Part shown: one piece after another, positions 46,869 to 59,100 of the stretch
How positions within the stretch are numbered: the stretch's first letter is position 1
Layout: the number at the start of each line of letters is the position of its first letter
Source of the DNA: Drechslerella dactyloides
Taxonomy: Eukaryota; Ascomycota; Orbiliomycetes; Orbiliales; Orbiliaceae
Length of the DNA stretch: 64,000 nucleotides
NCBI GenBank assembly: GCA_020064725.1
Contig: JAGTWJ010000002.1
Coordinates: 2,914,001-2,978,000 of the forward strand
Direction of reading: 5' to 3'
Position numbers and translations under genes: made by a program
Notes under the pieces: generated by a model
Databases searched by the model: none
What the model saw: the letters and a program-made list of their open reading frames with translations, nothing else
What the model was told of the DNA's origin: nothing

Positions 46869-48599
46869 CTAGGTCCTCTGTTGGTACCGTCCCAGCTCCC
46901 ACGCCGCTCTCATTACGCCAACCCCACCCGACTGCGTCTCCACCGTCCGCCCTCGAAACCGGTCGTTCAAATCTCCCTGGCCGGCAATATGAACCGCCTC
47001 CTCGCCTTCCACATCCGCATCCCATCTCGCCTGTCCCTCTGCTGCAAGTCTCACCTCCGCCTCTGTTGCACCAGCGCTCCAATCACGCCCTCTATCGCCG
47101 TTAATCCGATCCACGGCCCTATGATCCCGCTTCAATTCCACCTCCCCGCGCAGCAACATGTTCGCGAACTCCGGCTCTTTCTCGAACAGCGGCGCGGACC
47201 ACCACATACCGAAGACAGCGGAGACCGCGTGCCGCGTCGACCATGCCGCTGCAGCGCTGTATGCGACGAAGGGGAAGAAGAGCTTGCAGCGCTCGAGGTG
47301 CTCGTGGAGGCCGGCTGGGTGGTCTTCCGTCGTGGAGTTCCATGTGCCCGCGTATGGGTGCGGCGAGCAGAATGCCGTCAGATGGTGGAAGAATATCCCT
47401 ATATCGAACGCGGTGTCCATATCAGCATGCCATCCCGTTCGCATATTGTCATGAGCTTGCCAACATAATGCAGATTGCAGAATCTTATCGTGTCGTATTG
47501 ACGAACCTTTAAACATCTGGGCATCCTGGTTGCACCACCCCCAGCTGTCACAGTGCTCCTCCAGCACGTTCTTACGCACCAACTCGCCAATTTTACCTTC
47601 ACTCTCAACCACGCTCCGCACGAGCTCATACCCGTCGTCTAGGTACTCAGCGTTTCCGGTTACCTCCCACAGGCCCCTCAGCCCGCTGAGCACCACGCCC
47701 TGGTTATACGTAAAAGTCTGCTCGTCGCGTTCGTCGCACAGCCGCTTCCAATAACTGCTGATATGGAACCCGTCGACGATTAAACCCGCGGTATTCGTAA
47801 AATTACTACCCTTGAGCCAGCGGTACGCTTTCTCCGCGTTCTGCAGATACGCCCGGTGATCCTCAGCGCCCGCCTCGCCGACGATCTCATACTCCATGGG
47901 AAACGTCGTGTACATCTGCACACTGGCGGCGATGAACAGCTCGTTGGTGATCGCGTTCTTGTACGGCTGCAAGTTCGGATTCCAGATACACCCGCCGCCG
48001 CAGAAGAGCTCATCCCACCCTTTCTCCGCGTACCCATAGAACTGGCGCGCGCGGAAGGCGAAGTCCTTGCGCCAGGAGTAGTAGACCCAGTTGTAGTCGG
48101 CCGGGAGGAAGAGGCGATACGCGTCTAGGAAGCGCACGGCGGCCAGCCACCCGAGGACCACCCAGAGCATGTCGTCGTACGCCTGGTTCTTGAGCGACCC
48201 GACATTCTGGCTGTGGTAGAAGCCGATGATGTCGGGGAAGTAGATGTCGATGACGTGCGACGTGGTGTTATGCGGCAGCGGCGAGAGGAGGACGGTGTGC
48301 AGAGCTGTAACGGCATGCGTGGCAATCACGGCGGCCGTCCAGTCGATAGCGTCAGGGTAGTCCTCGCTCTCGGGTGAGAAGAAGGTGCCCTGGAGGGTGT
48401 CGAAGGCGTGTATGAGGTAGCGGAGGGGTTCTGGGACGTCGGTGGAGTTGAGGGTTATTCCGCTGGACTTGTGCCCATCGGCTGCAGGAGACAGCGGGAG
48501 CTGGTGAGCCTTCTGCGCATGTCCGGCGTGCTTGAGGCAAAGGGACAGCGGCACGAGAAAGGCGACGGCGGCGACGGCGACGAGGTGAAGTCGCAGCAT
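46869..48599 (-). CDS. Secreted GH76 alpha-1,6-mannanase-like glycoside hydrolase, 540 aa
   Basis: Two exons, 48599-47507 and 47398-46869, sum to 541 codons. The 108-nt intron (donor GTTCGT, acceptor ATATAG) has a length divisible by three and no in-frame stop. Without splicing, the frame reads through and inserts 36 residues into the conserved MFKGIFFHHLTAFC block. A signal peptide (MLRLHLVAVAAVAFLVPLSLC) is followed by a GH76 (alpha/alpha)6 barrel. The catalytic Asp pair lies in NQAYDDMLW (Asp142-Asp143), with further family motifs CGGGCIWN, KNAITNELF, FTYNQGVVLSGL and WCNQDAQMFKG. There is no C-terminal hydrophobic tail, so unlike Dcw1/Dfg5 it is not GPI-anchored. The family acts on mannan or GPI-glycan mannose in the wall. 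An ATG at 48629 is also possible. Confidence 0.92.
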   Translation of the reverse strand: MLRLHLVAVAAVAFLVPLSLCLKHAGHAQKAHQLPLSPAADGHKSSGITLNSTDVPEPLRYLIHAFDTLQGTFFSPESEDYPDAIDWTAAVIATHAVTALHTVLLSPLPHNTTSHVIDIYFPDIIGFYHSQNVGSLKNQAYDDMLWVVLGWLAAVRFLDAYRLFLPADYNWVYYSWRKDFAFRARQFYGYAEKGWDELFCGGGCIWNPNLQPYKNAITNELFIAASVQMYTTFPMEYEIVGEAGAEDHRAYLQNAEKAYRWLKGSNFTNTAGLIVDGFHISSYWKRLCDERDEQTFTYNQGVVLSGLRGLWEVTGNAEYLDDGYELVRSVVESEGKIGELVRKNVLEEHCDSWGWCNQDAQMFKGSSIRHDKILQSALCWQAHDNMRTGWHADMDTAFDIGIFFHHLTAFCSPHPYAGTWNSTTEDHPAGLHEHLERCKLFFPFVAYSAAAAWSTRHAVSAVFGMWWSAPLFEKEPEFANMLLRGEVELKRDHRAVDRINGDRGRDWSAGATEAEVRLAAEGQARWDADVEGEEAVHIAGQGDLNDRFRGRTVETQSGGVGVMRAAWELGRYQQRT

Positions 48600-49074
48600 G
48601 GCGGCGGGTAAGCGAAGGTCTATGCGCATTTCGCGAGAATCTGGGAAGGAAGGATAGGAGCTACAGCGACCGCCTGCCGTTACGTGATGTGCATGGAGGA
48701 CGATAGGGACTTCCTCCGGAGGGCAGCGATGGCGGGCACTATACCCTCCGGCTCGGACGGCGAGATATCGATCTCGTTGGAAGGAGGGTGCGAGGGTGAG
48801 GTGGAGATGCGAGGTTGCTTGAGTCCGCCAAGTGGGCCTGTGTGGGATTTGGCCCATCCAACGCACTGCGACATGGAGCCACTAACCATGCTGCTCATGC
48901 TAGCTTAAGCTGTACCGTGGTAAGAATGTAGATTCGACAAATGAGAGTGACGGTGCGATGAAATTAAGGCGCCACGAGCTAGAGGCTCGGGATTGCATTG
49001 CTGCGGTTGGAATCATGAATTTTCTGCCAGGGCCGCCCCAATTGTCGCAGCGTCTAGATCACCATCTTCGTGCG

Positions 49075-49092
49075 TGTCTGGTTTACGAGACC
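49075..49092 (-). repeat. Dispersed short repeat, copy 2 (single arm)
   Basis: TGTCTGGTTTACGAGACC, i.e. the reverse complement of the GGTCTCGTAAACCAGACA form. No opposing arm was seen within about 100 bp on the left. Confidence 0.7.
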
Positions 49093-49291
49093 AATCATCA
49101 TCTACCCCATTGCAGGCCCGAATATTAAATTGGTCGTGACTTAATTACCCAAGTCAGCCCCCAGCTGGCCAGGTTCCTCCGGTACTTCCCACACAACTTC
49201 TCACACAAGTTTCTTCATGAATTCCGTCAGGGTAATATACGTAATGTATTTCTATTCAGGATCCAAGTGCCAAACACTCCGAGACTTTTGC

Positions 49292-49380
49292 AGTAGATAT
49301 CTTGTCTCGCAAGCCAGACCAGCCGCCAGCCGCTTCGCCGGCCCTAGGATTGGCATCTGGTTTACGAGACAAGTAGATAT
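49292..49380. repeat. Inverted-repeat element (hairpin), copies 3 and 4
   Basis: The left arm (49292-49318) contains GATATCTTGTCTCGCAAGCC. The right arm (49354-49380) is its inverse, with TGTCTCGTAAACCAGA read on the minus strand, and both arms have GATATC/TAGATAT at the outer side. The loop is about 35 bp and GC-rich. The arms differ by two transitions (CGCAAGCC versus CGTAAACC). Confidence 0.8.
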
Positions 49381-50363
49381 CGACAAATCAGCAAATATAC
49401 TGAAAGATATCAGCACATCATGATCGATTGTATTGCTTTCGAGATGCAAACATTTCCCAGTGAATTTTCTTTGTCTGCCGAACGACGAGAGTCTTGAGGA
49501 ATGATTTGAACCTGCTGGTTATCTAGCATCCCGATGCAATGGTGTATGGCGATGATAGCTATTCATCAGGCAATGTTAAATCCGAATCGATGCATGCAAA
49601 GTCGCAATTTATGAATAGTGTAAGCCTATTCATCCAAAAAACGGACTTGATATGTGATCGATCTGCTGAATTTGTATACGCGTATTAAACATTAACTACG
49701 AAGATATGCCACATCTATGCTTGAAAGAGAGCGATCTGTCCGATAATTTCCAACGTCGATGCGAAATATTAATGACTTGAGATTAATTTGAGCGCCAGGG
49801 ATGGCAATGGGATGAAGAAGGCCTCTTCTCCTCCCCATATTGTTAAATAGCCAAGTATACTAGTATCTGGCAGAAGTTAATGGCAACTAGCTATCAGTTA
49901 TAAGTTAACAGGGTATGCGTACCAGTAGCAGCAAATTATGTTTCGAATAGCATCGAAATCGCACACACGGGCCCCTGGAATGCACGATCTATTCAGCAAT
50001 ATTTGAATCCAGTCGTTGCGAAATGCAATTTTAAATTTGTAGGTAGTAGACAGCCTTCAACGCAATGAATGCACTCTCAAACAATATATCATACTAGGTT
50101 ATCGGATCTTGCCCCCCCGGCCGCTGTCTAAATATCTGGTGCCTAACATGCTGGGACACATACAATATTGACCTAGTATAATACGTTTATATATTCAGGG
50201 ACCTCGTAATGGTACTTCATTCAGCTGTACGTTTGTATAACTGTGAATGGTTTACACCAAATTTGCAAAGCAGCTGTACGTGGAATCTAACTTGAAAATA
50301 TTTCATACGGCAACCGTATTAACTCTCGTCAAAGGGGTCAAAATACCTAGGTGTTAAATTTCC

Positions 50364-50459
50364 CTGTCTCGTAAACCAAACTGCGACGGCGAAGACTTTT
50401 TCCTCGGTTATATTTGGTACTGTGCTTGATACGAAAGTTAGATTTGTTTACGAGACAAG
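50364..50459. repeat. Inverted-repeat element (hairpin), copies 5 and 6
   Basis: The left arm is CTGTCTCGTAAACCAAA (50364-50380). The right arm (50440-50459) is the inverse of CTTGTCTCGTAAACAAATC. The loop is about 60 bp and unlike the loop of the 49.3-kb element. Confidence 0.75.
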
Positions 50460-52409
50460 GTCAGATGTGATAACACTAGCCTTCCGGATTACGCCGTCGA
50501 CAGCAAGCTTAGGAGAGGTTTCTGTGGCGAAAATCTACTGGCACCGGTCGAATCTGGTCTCACAGTTCAAAAACCAAGCAATTCTGAACCGTGTGGATTC
50601 TGCCTGCGGTTGCACCAGAACAGTCGAGTCCTGGTTGTAACCTGCGAATTGCTAGTCTCGGGACCACTGCGCTGGCGAGTTGCGAGCGCTAAAATACCGC
50701 ACTTGGCTAAGATTTTAGGATCTGCTTCGCCACTACTCGGTTGAAGCATCGAGGCCAGATGGTATCGATATCACTTTCGCCGCAGCCATAGTGTCTCGTG
50801 CATACTCGAGCTCCTCTAGAACAATCTTGAGAGCCCAGTTTCGTCCTTAGTATACACGTCATTGGGACGTTTTTCAATTTGGAGACCGAACGCAAATGAT
50901 CAGTTGAGCCAGGCACACTTCGTCGATACATGTATATGTCGAATCGAACTACTTTGAAAGAAAGGGTCCAAGATCTGCCGTGTCGCCAAAACCGTGCATC
51001 CATCTCCTGCATAGAAGCAGCAACCTGCAGTTGTGCAATCCAACCCATGCTAGTCGCAATTAATATTGTTCGGTTGAAATTGTGAATATGGAATACACAT
51101 GGCGTCATAGTTCGTCCGGACCATACTTGTCCAGGCCATATAGGGCATGCCATGCCATGCCATGCATAGCCTGTGCAGCGCAAGCTTTCGAATACGAAGT
51201 TCCGGCTTACCGACAGGTTCTAGCCGTACATACATGTACGCTCAAAGCCGCCTACTCGTAGCCATCTTAATTCGAGGTTGGGGAAATGTGATATAGTATT
51301 ATCAAAGCGAGCTAACAAGCCAGGCCCCCCTGCACGATCAAGCGAGTTAGCGGTCGGACATCTCTACCTCTGCACCACTTGACTCTCCTCGACGCCCGGC
51401 GACGCAACGGCACGATTTCAATAACGTAAAGCCAGCCCGGTCCGACGGACCAGGCAGCAGTTCCTGACGCCTCTCCTCACTGAATCCTGCTTTTTAAATC
51501 ATGTATGTACGCCGGCTGCCCCATCTCATGACCCGTCTCTTTCGATGCAGCTTACTTACATGCACGACGCTCAGGACGGTGAACTGCGAAAGGCGAGCCA
51601 GCCAACTTTTTGCGGGGTGCATGACATGTCCTTTTTTGCCGAGGCCGAAGGCCCTACCTAGCCAGTATCGATCTCCACTTGCCGCTGACCACCGGAGTCC
51701 ATGTGTGAATGCAGTGGCCATTGTTCGCGAAATTTAAATAGCTCAGCGTTGATAATTTCCATTACTATATTGGCGGTTGAACGAACGAGTGAGATTCGCT
51801 GGCTGAACAATATTATGTAGTCCGTATCATATATCACATTTTCAAGATTCTACAGATCTCAAGCTCAGGACCAGCTGGCCCTTGCTGCCAATAGCTGCTT
51901 ACCCACCGAATAAACTTTTTGTGTTCGCAAAATACTTGCGGGGGTATCGCGGTTAGTTTGTCTGCCTCAGTACCACATCAAGGTATATACATACAATACG
52001 GAGTACATACGAAGTATACACATGTATTGTAAATTACATACTTGGATTCTGTAGCCTGTATACCTCCATGCCTGCTGGGCTGCAATCCCCCCACGCACGC
52101 TGCCTTCTCACATCCACCTCCGCATTTTCCCCAAAATACGAGGCGATCACCTAGCAGTAGTGGCTGCATATGCAAGGTCAAAAGGTTCACTCGCCCGCTC
52201 GTTTAGTCAATACTACCTTGCCGGCTAACCTAGCCGGCCGTGGGCATGGCAAGCAGGCGGGCCCGTTCTTTTGAGTTCGATTCGATTTCGGTTCAGCGCA
52301 GCAAATTGGTACGTAGACAAGACACGATTGTGGTAACGTGCATCTCAACATTTTTTGTTCTAAGGTTCCCACGCACGCACGCCCGACGTTATACGAAATT
52401 CTCCGCACG

Positions 52410-53334
52410 TCAGCGAAATGACGCGGGCAACAGGGCCGCGGCGATAATCTGGCCCGGCCGCTCAGTTGCCAGCAGGTTGTAAGACGACGCTGCGTGGTTT
52501 GTATCCATACTGTCGATACGGATGCCCAAATCGTGCAAATAGTCCTTGGCTTTCGCTGAGATTTGCAGGGAGCGCGCGCCAGTGCCCAGGATGAGGAGTT
52601 CTGCACCATGCGCGACGGGGGATGGGGAAGAGGACGGGAGGGTGGTTAGCTTGCGATCAGATCTTGAGTTTTTTTTTTCTCATTCGTCCGTACTTGGACG
52701 AATCACCAGTCGGCGGGATTCAGGCCAAACTGAAGGAGACGCAATTGTGGATATGGGAAGCAGCGCTGGCCGTACCTGGCTTTGGGGCCACGACATCCAA
52801 TACTCCCCATAGCTCGTCGTCAAGTTCCAGCACGCCGTTGCGGATCCTTGCAGCGCCATTGGTGAGCCAATTGAAAGCCTCATTGTGCACAATCACTATC
52901 CCGTCTTTGCCGTGGAACCGCATTCCGTTGTTGAGCAGGAACCCGTCCGCGTAGACTGTCTCAATCGCGCTGGCCGGCGGCGGCACTCCGGAGAGGACGT
53001 TCATGTCAGTGAAGATTTCATTGGGGTCGTTTCCACCCTCCTTGGGACCGATTTTGGTCGGCGGCTCCTGTGACGATGACGAGGATGACTTTGGATCGAA
53101 TGCTATAGCAGAGCTACGGAAATGTCTCGAGCTCTGATATCCGGTACCCGCTGCGGCGGCTGCAGCATCAGGAAGTCGGGAATGCCGAGGGAGGTAGCGC
53201 CTCAGCTGGAGCAGATAGGAAGGCTGAAGGTGGAATCGTCGAGCATGAATGCCGTGAGAATAGGCTCCGATTCGGCGATTGACCAGCTGCGACAGCGGCC
53301 TGGCGACGCCTGCGAGCTCGTGAAGTGCCGGCAT
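52410..53334 (-). CDS. Mitochondrial complex I assembly factor NDUFAF3-like (Mth938 domain), 249 aa
   Basis: Two exons, 53334-52776 and 52600-52410, sum to 250 codons. The N-terminus is arginine-rich without acidic residues for a long stretch (RRIGAYSHGIHARRFHL), as in a mitochondrial presequence. The Mth938/DUF498 core follows: NEIFTDMNVL, IETVYADGFLLNNGMRFHGKDGIVIVHNEAFNW, then across the intron ELLILGTGARSL, LGIRIDSMDTNHAASSYNLLATE and AAALLP. These match NDUFAF3, an inner-membrane-associated factor for early assembly of NADH:ubiquinone oxidoreductase. A longer start at 53475 is possible but adds un-presequence-like residues. Confidence 0.92.
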
Positions 53335-56158
53335 TCTCGATGGAGCTGTTCGGTAGATGAACAGTTGCGTGTGTCGGCGTGTCACATTTTGCTCGCCCGC
53401 GCCATCGTCGTGTTTCTGCTCACGCAACGCGCACAACCATGTCGACATCAAACACCATCTCCCCCATCCACCCACGCATATCTACACGCAGAAACTGCAT
53501 ATCCTCGCTCGCAGGCCTATCCAGAGCCGGTCGAACTGGGCCAAGCTCGCATACCGCCGGGAAGATCAGAATCTTAAGTTATGACGTTGATGCTGCTTAG
53601 CGTCTGGCGCCTATACGGGAATAGGAAGCTACATCAGCCTCCGACCTAAACGCTCAATGCGATTGCTGACCGTCACGTCGAATGGCAGGTCGCTGCCCGT
53701 CGACGGGCCTTAGCTCTGAAACTGAGACGCCCCGCCGGCTGGAAACTGGGTACGGAATGTACCGCCCGCGCGAGGCATCCGTCGAGCCGTGTATTTCGTC
53801 CCACCTCGAGATTTGAGATATGTCTCGAGCTAGCTTGCTCCGTCGTCTGGACCTGGTCGACGGGCGCAAACGACGTCGCTCACGCGGACGCCAGCTTGGG
53901 CTGGCGATCGAGGCATGAATGGAAATTTTTTCCACCTTGCATGCCGGTGCGTAGAGTACCCACCTGCGAAATGCTCATTCACAGAGAGAATTGCGGGGCT
54001 AACAAGGTCAACCCATGGCAGCGTTGCGCCTCGTCTTGCAGTACAGACCTGTGGGATCCATCTGTCGGGGCAATCTGAACAAAACATCTGTTTTTTCGAG
54101 CTAGCGTCCGTGCCTCTGGCCTTGCGGGAGCCAGTGGGGGGAGGCATGCACCCGCTGGAAACAGGAAAGTTGGTCTTCCTCAGCCTCCTCGACACAAACC
54201 AGCTGGCTGGCGTTTGCCGTGAAAGAAATTGGCTGAACAAAATTTTCTGCTTGCTTGTGCAATGCTGTTTGGCCACAACGAACTCGTGATCGAACGAAGA
54301 AAGAAAGAAATAAAGAAAAAAAAAATCTGCTCTGGGATAGCTATTCTCTTGCTTGGTTCTGATTCCCAAGCGGATGGTTCACGCTGCGACTTGGCAGGTG
54401 AGCCGAGCAAGGAGCGAGGGCAAGACCTTCCGGCACACGGAAATATCGTCCGTTGATGGCAGCATCCTCCCTTTCTGAGCCATAGGGCTTCAGGACACAG
54501 AGGACCGAAAGTGAAGAAAATTTTCTGCCCATATCTTTGTTGAGATGCCCGGGCATGGTGGTTGATAGTTCGGACATCCGAAAATCAACCCCTTATCGCA
54601 TGCTGCTATCATCGAACCAGCCGAAAAGAAAAAAAAAGCGACCCACCAAGTTCCGCAGGAGTCTTAGCCCCCACGCGCCATGATGGGAAAAGCAAAGAAC
54701 CGTCGATAAAAGGCCTTCATATGTATTGATGAGACCGCTCATGCTCTCTTGCATTCCGAACGGCTGATCGTTCAAGCAGAAAAAAACTCCCCTCTCTTCC
54801 TCAGCTCCGGCCTTCATGACAGTCTCGTTTCTGGATAGCCTAGCCGGCCTTGTTTCTCGTTGCTCTTGCCTTTGAGAACACAGCAATATGCAGCCCCTGG
54901 CACTGGATTCGACCAGTTAGTGCATGCGGGAAGCTCGGAATCTTGGGTTGGATTATTCTCAAAAAGAAATAGCCGTGGACAGACGCTACGCACAGGCGCA
55001 GGGCATTTTGCGGGGTCGAGCGAAGACAAAAAGTTCACCAAAACCCTTGCGGATTGTGCAATCAGGCACGGCAGCCGGCAAACCAGCGGCGGGATACATT
55101 GCAGTACATACACACAAAAGAATCGGTGAAGCTGCTCGCTGACCGGGACAGCTGTGCAGGCGGTGGATCGACCAGAAAAGCGCTTTGGACGCCGCATTTG
55201 CATCTGCATCTGCATCTGCATTCTTCAAAACCACTTTACCTCTTCCTGCTGCTCCCTGTAAACTTGTCCACAATGCGGTTTTGAGCCCCGTCCGGTACGT
55301 CCATCTTCCCCAGAAAGAACAGGATCTCAGCATCGGAAATAGCCCAGCAGAAATTTTCTTTCCTGCATGCATGCATCTTAGAACGCCCAGCTATATGCTC
55401 TCGCGGTCTGCGTTCTGCCGGCCGTCTCCCAGCAGCCGTGGCCCCTGCGCTGTCACAATGAGCTGTTGTTGCACCGCATGCCCGGATTGCATATTAACCC
55501 GGACACGGCCCTGGCCATTCATGACACAAAGTCCAGTTCTCGAGCGAGTCTTTGCCCAATGTTATTATAGTTGCCCTCTGCCGTCGAGTCGTCTGCAGAT
55601 GATTCGATCCTGCTCGTGGGCTGGCTAGCCTCGCAAGGTTTAAAGCTCGAGCCTTGTCGTCTGAGCTGTCCCGTCTGTGTCTGTGTTCGTTTCTATGAAT
55701 AAACAAATATCTCACGGCGAGTTAGTCGGAAGATGCTAACAGGCACACTTGTGCTCTCCACTCAGCGTTTCGAGGCCCTTGTGTTGGCATCACGGCGTGG
55801 CACCGAGTCTCAGATTCCAACTACAGGACGTCATCCACTCGATCTCAGCATTCATCATTCGCGGCAACATTAGGACGACACTCTCCCGCATGCTGCCCTG
55901 TGAACCACGCCTGGGCTTTCCGTCTGTATTTATATCGTTTTCACGGCCGCACCAAAAGTTTCTCGTTCACATCACATAAGATACCTACGACGATTGCTTC
56001 ACCTCGAGGGCATATCTGCTGGGCCAGATTGGATCCTCTTTCAACAACCGCCAACTTGCACCATCCTTCGAACGAACGCTCTACTTTCTTCTCTCCAACT
56101 TTCAACAAGTTTATGCTATGCATCTTAAAAGCTAACAGCTCTTCCATTCTGTTTCGCC
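53335..56158. other. Long intergenic region between NDUFAF3 and the sestrin gene
   Basis: About 2.8 kb with no gene I can support. It contains a TGCATC hexamer run (about 55196-55222), a GCATGCATGCAT run near 55365-55377 and poly-A/T patches. It includes the promoter of the sestrin-like gene and may carry its 5' untranslated exon(s). Confidence 0.5.
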
Positions 56159-59100
56159 ATGTTTAAAGCTTGTGAGTTGATTTTTGGCCCTTGTCCATAC
56201 CATCTTGCCGACTAAGGCTAACCTACAACTCCGACCCCAGTGGATTACGAAGATGTCACAGAAACACCCTCCAGTTCCTTCGCCCGAAACCTCCTATTCA
56301 GCGGGTTATACAAGGAGGACCGACAGACCCGAGTTGCAGTGCTCGGGGCTATCGGTTCCCTTGTAGAGGAATGGACGCACTACTACCTACGCCACACAAG
56401 GGATATTCCGGGCTCCTCAGCACATTCGCTAGGTGGATTCCGACCTTTGCATCAGAGCTCGAGCCAAAGTCCTCGTACAAGCTTCATGTCGATTAGAGGA
56501 TTAAAGCGCGAACCTTCGTCAAAACTTGGGCTTGAGTTCGATGATGTCTTTGACGACCTCGATGGCGATTCGGATCCGAGGATCATATCAGCTACTCGGA
56601 CACCGATCGAAATACCGTTGACTCCGACGCACGAGTCTGGCTTCCCGGACGACAACTATGACAGGGCCGAATATATCCCACCGACCTTCACAATATCTTA
56701 CAACACATCCGTCCTTGCCATCTTTGAGAACATCCTCAACTCGGATGATCGCATGCGGCTGGAGGATCTCAAAGACGAGGTGTTGACGATGCATGAAATG
56801 AAGAAGAATCTCGACAATTATTACCTTACCCTTCTAAGACTATCTGTGGACTGCCCACACAAGGAAATCAGGGTAAACAGCCGGCTGATTCTTCAGAAGG
56901 TCGTCGTGAGTACCTTGCCACGGTGTTTCTAATTTAAAATGCACCTGCTCACATCATCTACAGAACATTGGTGTACAACTACCCGAGCCTGTGAATGCTG
57001 GGCCATCGCGACTGGTGCCGCTACACGAAACCGTCGGTCTTAACATCCTCAACGCAATGTCGAGAACAGACAGCAACACGTCCACCAACGAGACGCAGGA
57101 CAACTCGGAAGATGAAGAGGAAGTTCCTATATCGCCAATAAATGATACGGCAATGTCAGGCACCAGCTCTATCACCATCCCAGGCCGTTCGTTTCACACA
57201 TTTCATGGTCGTTCCAGGTCTCGAGGCCGCGGAGTTAACAACAGCATGTCATATCGCAACAACAGACGATACGACCGTTCCTATTTCACAGGATCAAACT
57301 CCGATCGTGGGACGCCCTTGTCGCCTCCTTCCAGTGATGCATTCGGGCAGCCGGTCCGAGAAAGACGGAGGAGAAAACACTCCTCATCCCAAGGAAGTTC
57401 ACAGAGTGGAATCCCGGCCAAGCCTGCATCCAACGAAGTTCACACATTCCATAAGACAGCATGGATGACCCACGGCCGAGTCACAAACGTGAACAAGATG
57501 CTCTCGTTCTATCCAAAGTTCGCCAAGGTCAATATGGACACAGTGCAAGGTCTGATAAGCCGACCGGGTAGCGCGTTGTCACGAACCTGGAAGTTATACA
57601 TTGGCATTCTCGCGGCAGCCGAGCATAAGTGTCAGTACTATGTTTCGCTACTGTCTCGCTACTTCCTTGACTACGGCGGGAACAAAACATGGTTGCGAGG
57701 GTTGGAATACGCGCCGAAGAAGCTGCAACGGTTGGCAAAACTGAACACACTCTTGGCTCACCAACCTTGGCGACTGGTGCACGAAGACGTACAGGAATTG
57801 ATCAGAGGATCGAACAGCCCCTCGGACGAACCCTCCGACAACTGGTCTACGTCTGAAGTCGTGTTGGCGATGTGCATCCTTTCCTATTACCATGCTCAAT
57901 CCGGGTTTGCTCTTGCCTGCGGCTTGGTACCAGAGGTTGACCTGCTTGGTGGAACAGCAGGTTCGATCAAGAACTCTGCGTTATCGATCATCCCCTACCT
58001 ACACCTACCATCCAAACCCAAGGACGCGGACAAGGAAAATCACACGGATGAGATGAAGCGGCTGGACGTCCCACGGACACCGTCGCCAGGAATATCGCTG
58101 CTCACACGGAAAAGGCAGCAGCTGAGCATGACCGGCAACGATGAAGGGAGCTCTGGTTCGCCAGATAAATGGCTGAAGACCCCTACCGGTTCAATACCAG
58201 CATCCAGCGATGCGTCTCCAGTCGCTCAGAATTTCCGAAACGGCGGAAGGTCACTCAAGTTACAAAAGCGGCGCAAGTCCTTCGAAGACTGCGTCACAGC
58301 TGAAGACGCGCCGCCTCCAGCACTGGCTACCTCGCTGTCCGCGCCGGGCAGCTACATACCCGTCTCGAGTATCTCACAATACCCACTTGGCGCCGGCCGA
58401 GAGTTCTTCCTGTCTCCGTCTTCTTCGACCTCCTCGCTCGTCGAAGCCTCCGCGAAATCCCTCAACGAACAAGTCCCCATAAACGTCTTCGCAGAGGATA
58501 ACTCCCGCTTCCTGCAATCGCCATCTAAAACTGGAATCGCAGGCGTCAGCGACTCTGGTTTCCACGAAGAATTCAACCTGAACAGCGAGGAATACTCCTT
58601 CCTTCCCATGGAAGAATTCGACTGGGAACGCCACGCGTGTGAGGTCATCGGCGAGTATGTCGAGGGCCTTGAGGACATCCTCGACAGCCACTTCCACCAG
58701 GTCAGGAAGATCTGCGAGGATGCTATAGAAGACGACTTCCAGCAGCAGCAGCAACAACAACTCCCCGGCAGCGGCCGAACCTCTCACTATGGCAGCATCT
58801 ACAGCGTCCCACCAGAATTTGGAATCTTTGATGCCGACACGCCGGGGCACATGCACATGGGCGAGTCCTTCTACACGCCCAACTCACGCTTGCAATCGCC
58901 CATCGAGACCTTTCAGCACCTACCAGCCGAGTCCTTCGTCACCGCTCATCAGGGCAAAGAAGGGCATTCTGCCCCAGTTGTCGCGGATATCAAGCCGCTC
59001 CGCGAAGCCGTGTGGTTCTACTCGCTGCGATTGCTGGGAATACAGAAGGATGATTATTCGTACAGCCACATCAAATTCTACCTGCGTAAGGGCGCCCGAG

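Larger units (their letters stand above)
48600..52409. other. Gene-free region with dispersed inverted repeats
   Basis: About 3.8 kb with no gene I can support. It contains three loci of the TGTCTCGTAAACCAGA repeat (49075-49092, 49292-49380, 50364-50459). The sequence from 49.5 to 50.3 kb is AT-rich. A short run of GCCAT units lies near 51150-51166. Confidence 0.6.

Noticed and set aside
46869..48866. GH76 as a single unspliced 665-codon frame
   Set aside because: It includes a stop-free intron that disrupts a conserved block and an upstream extension that places the signal peptide internally.
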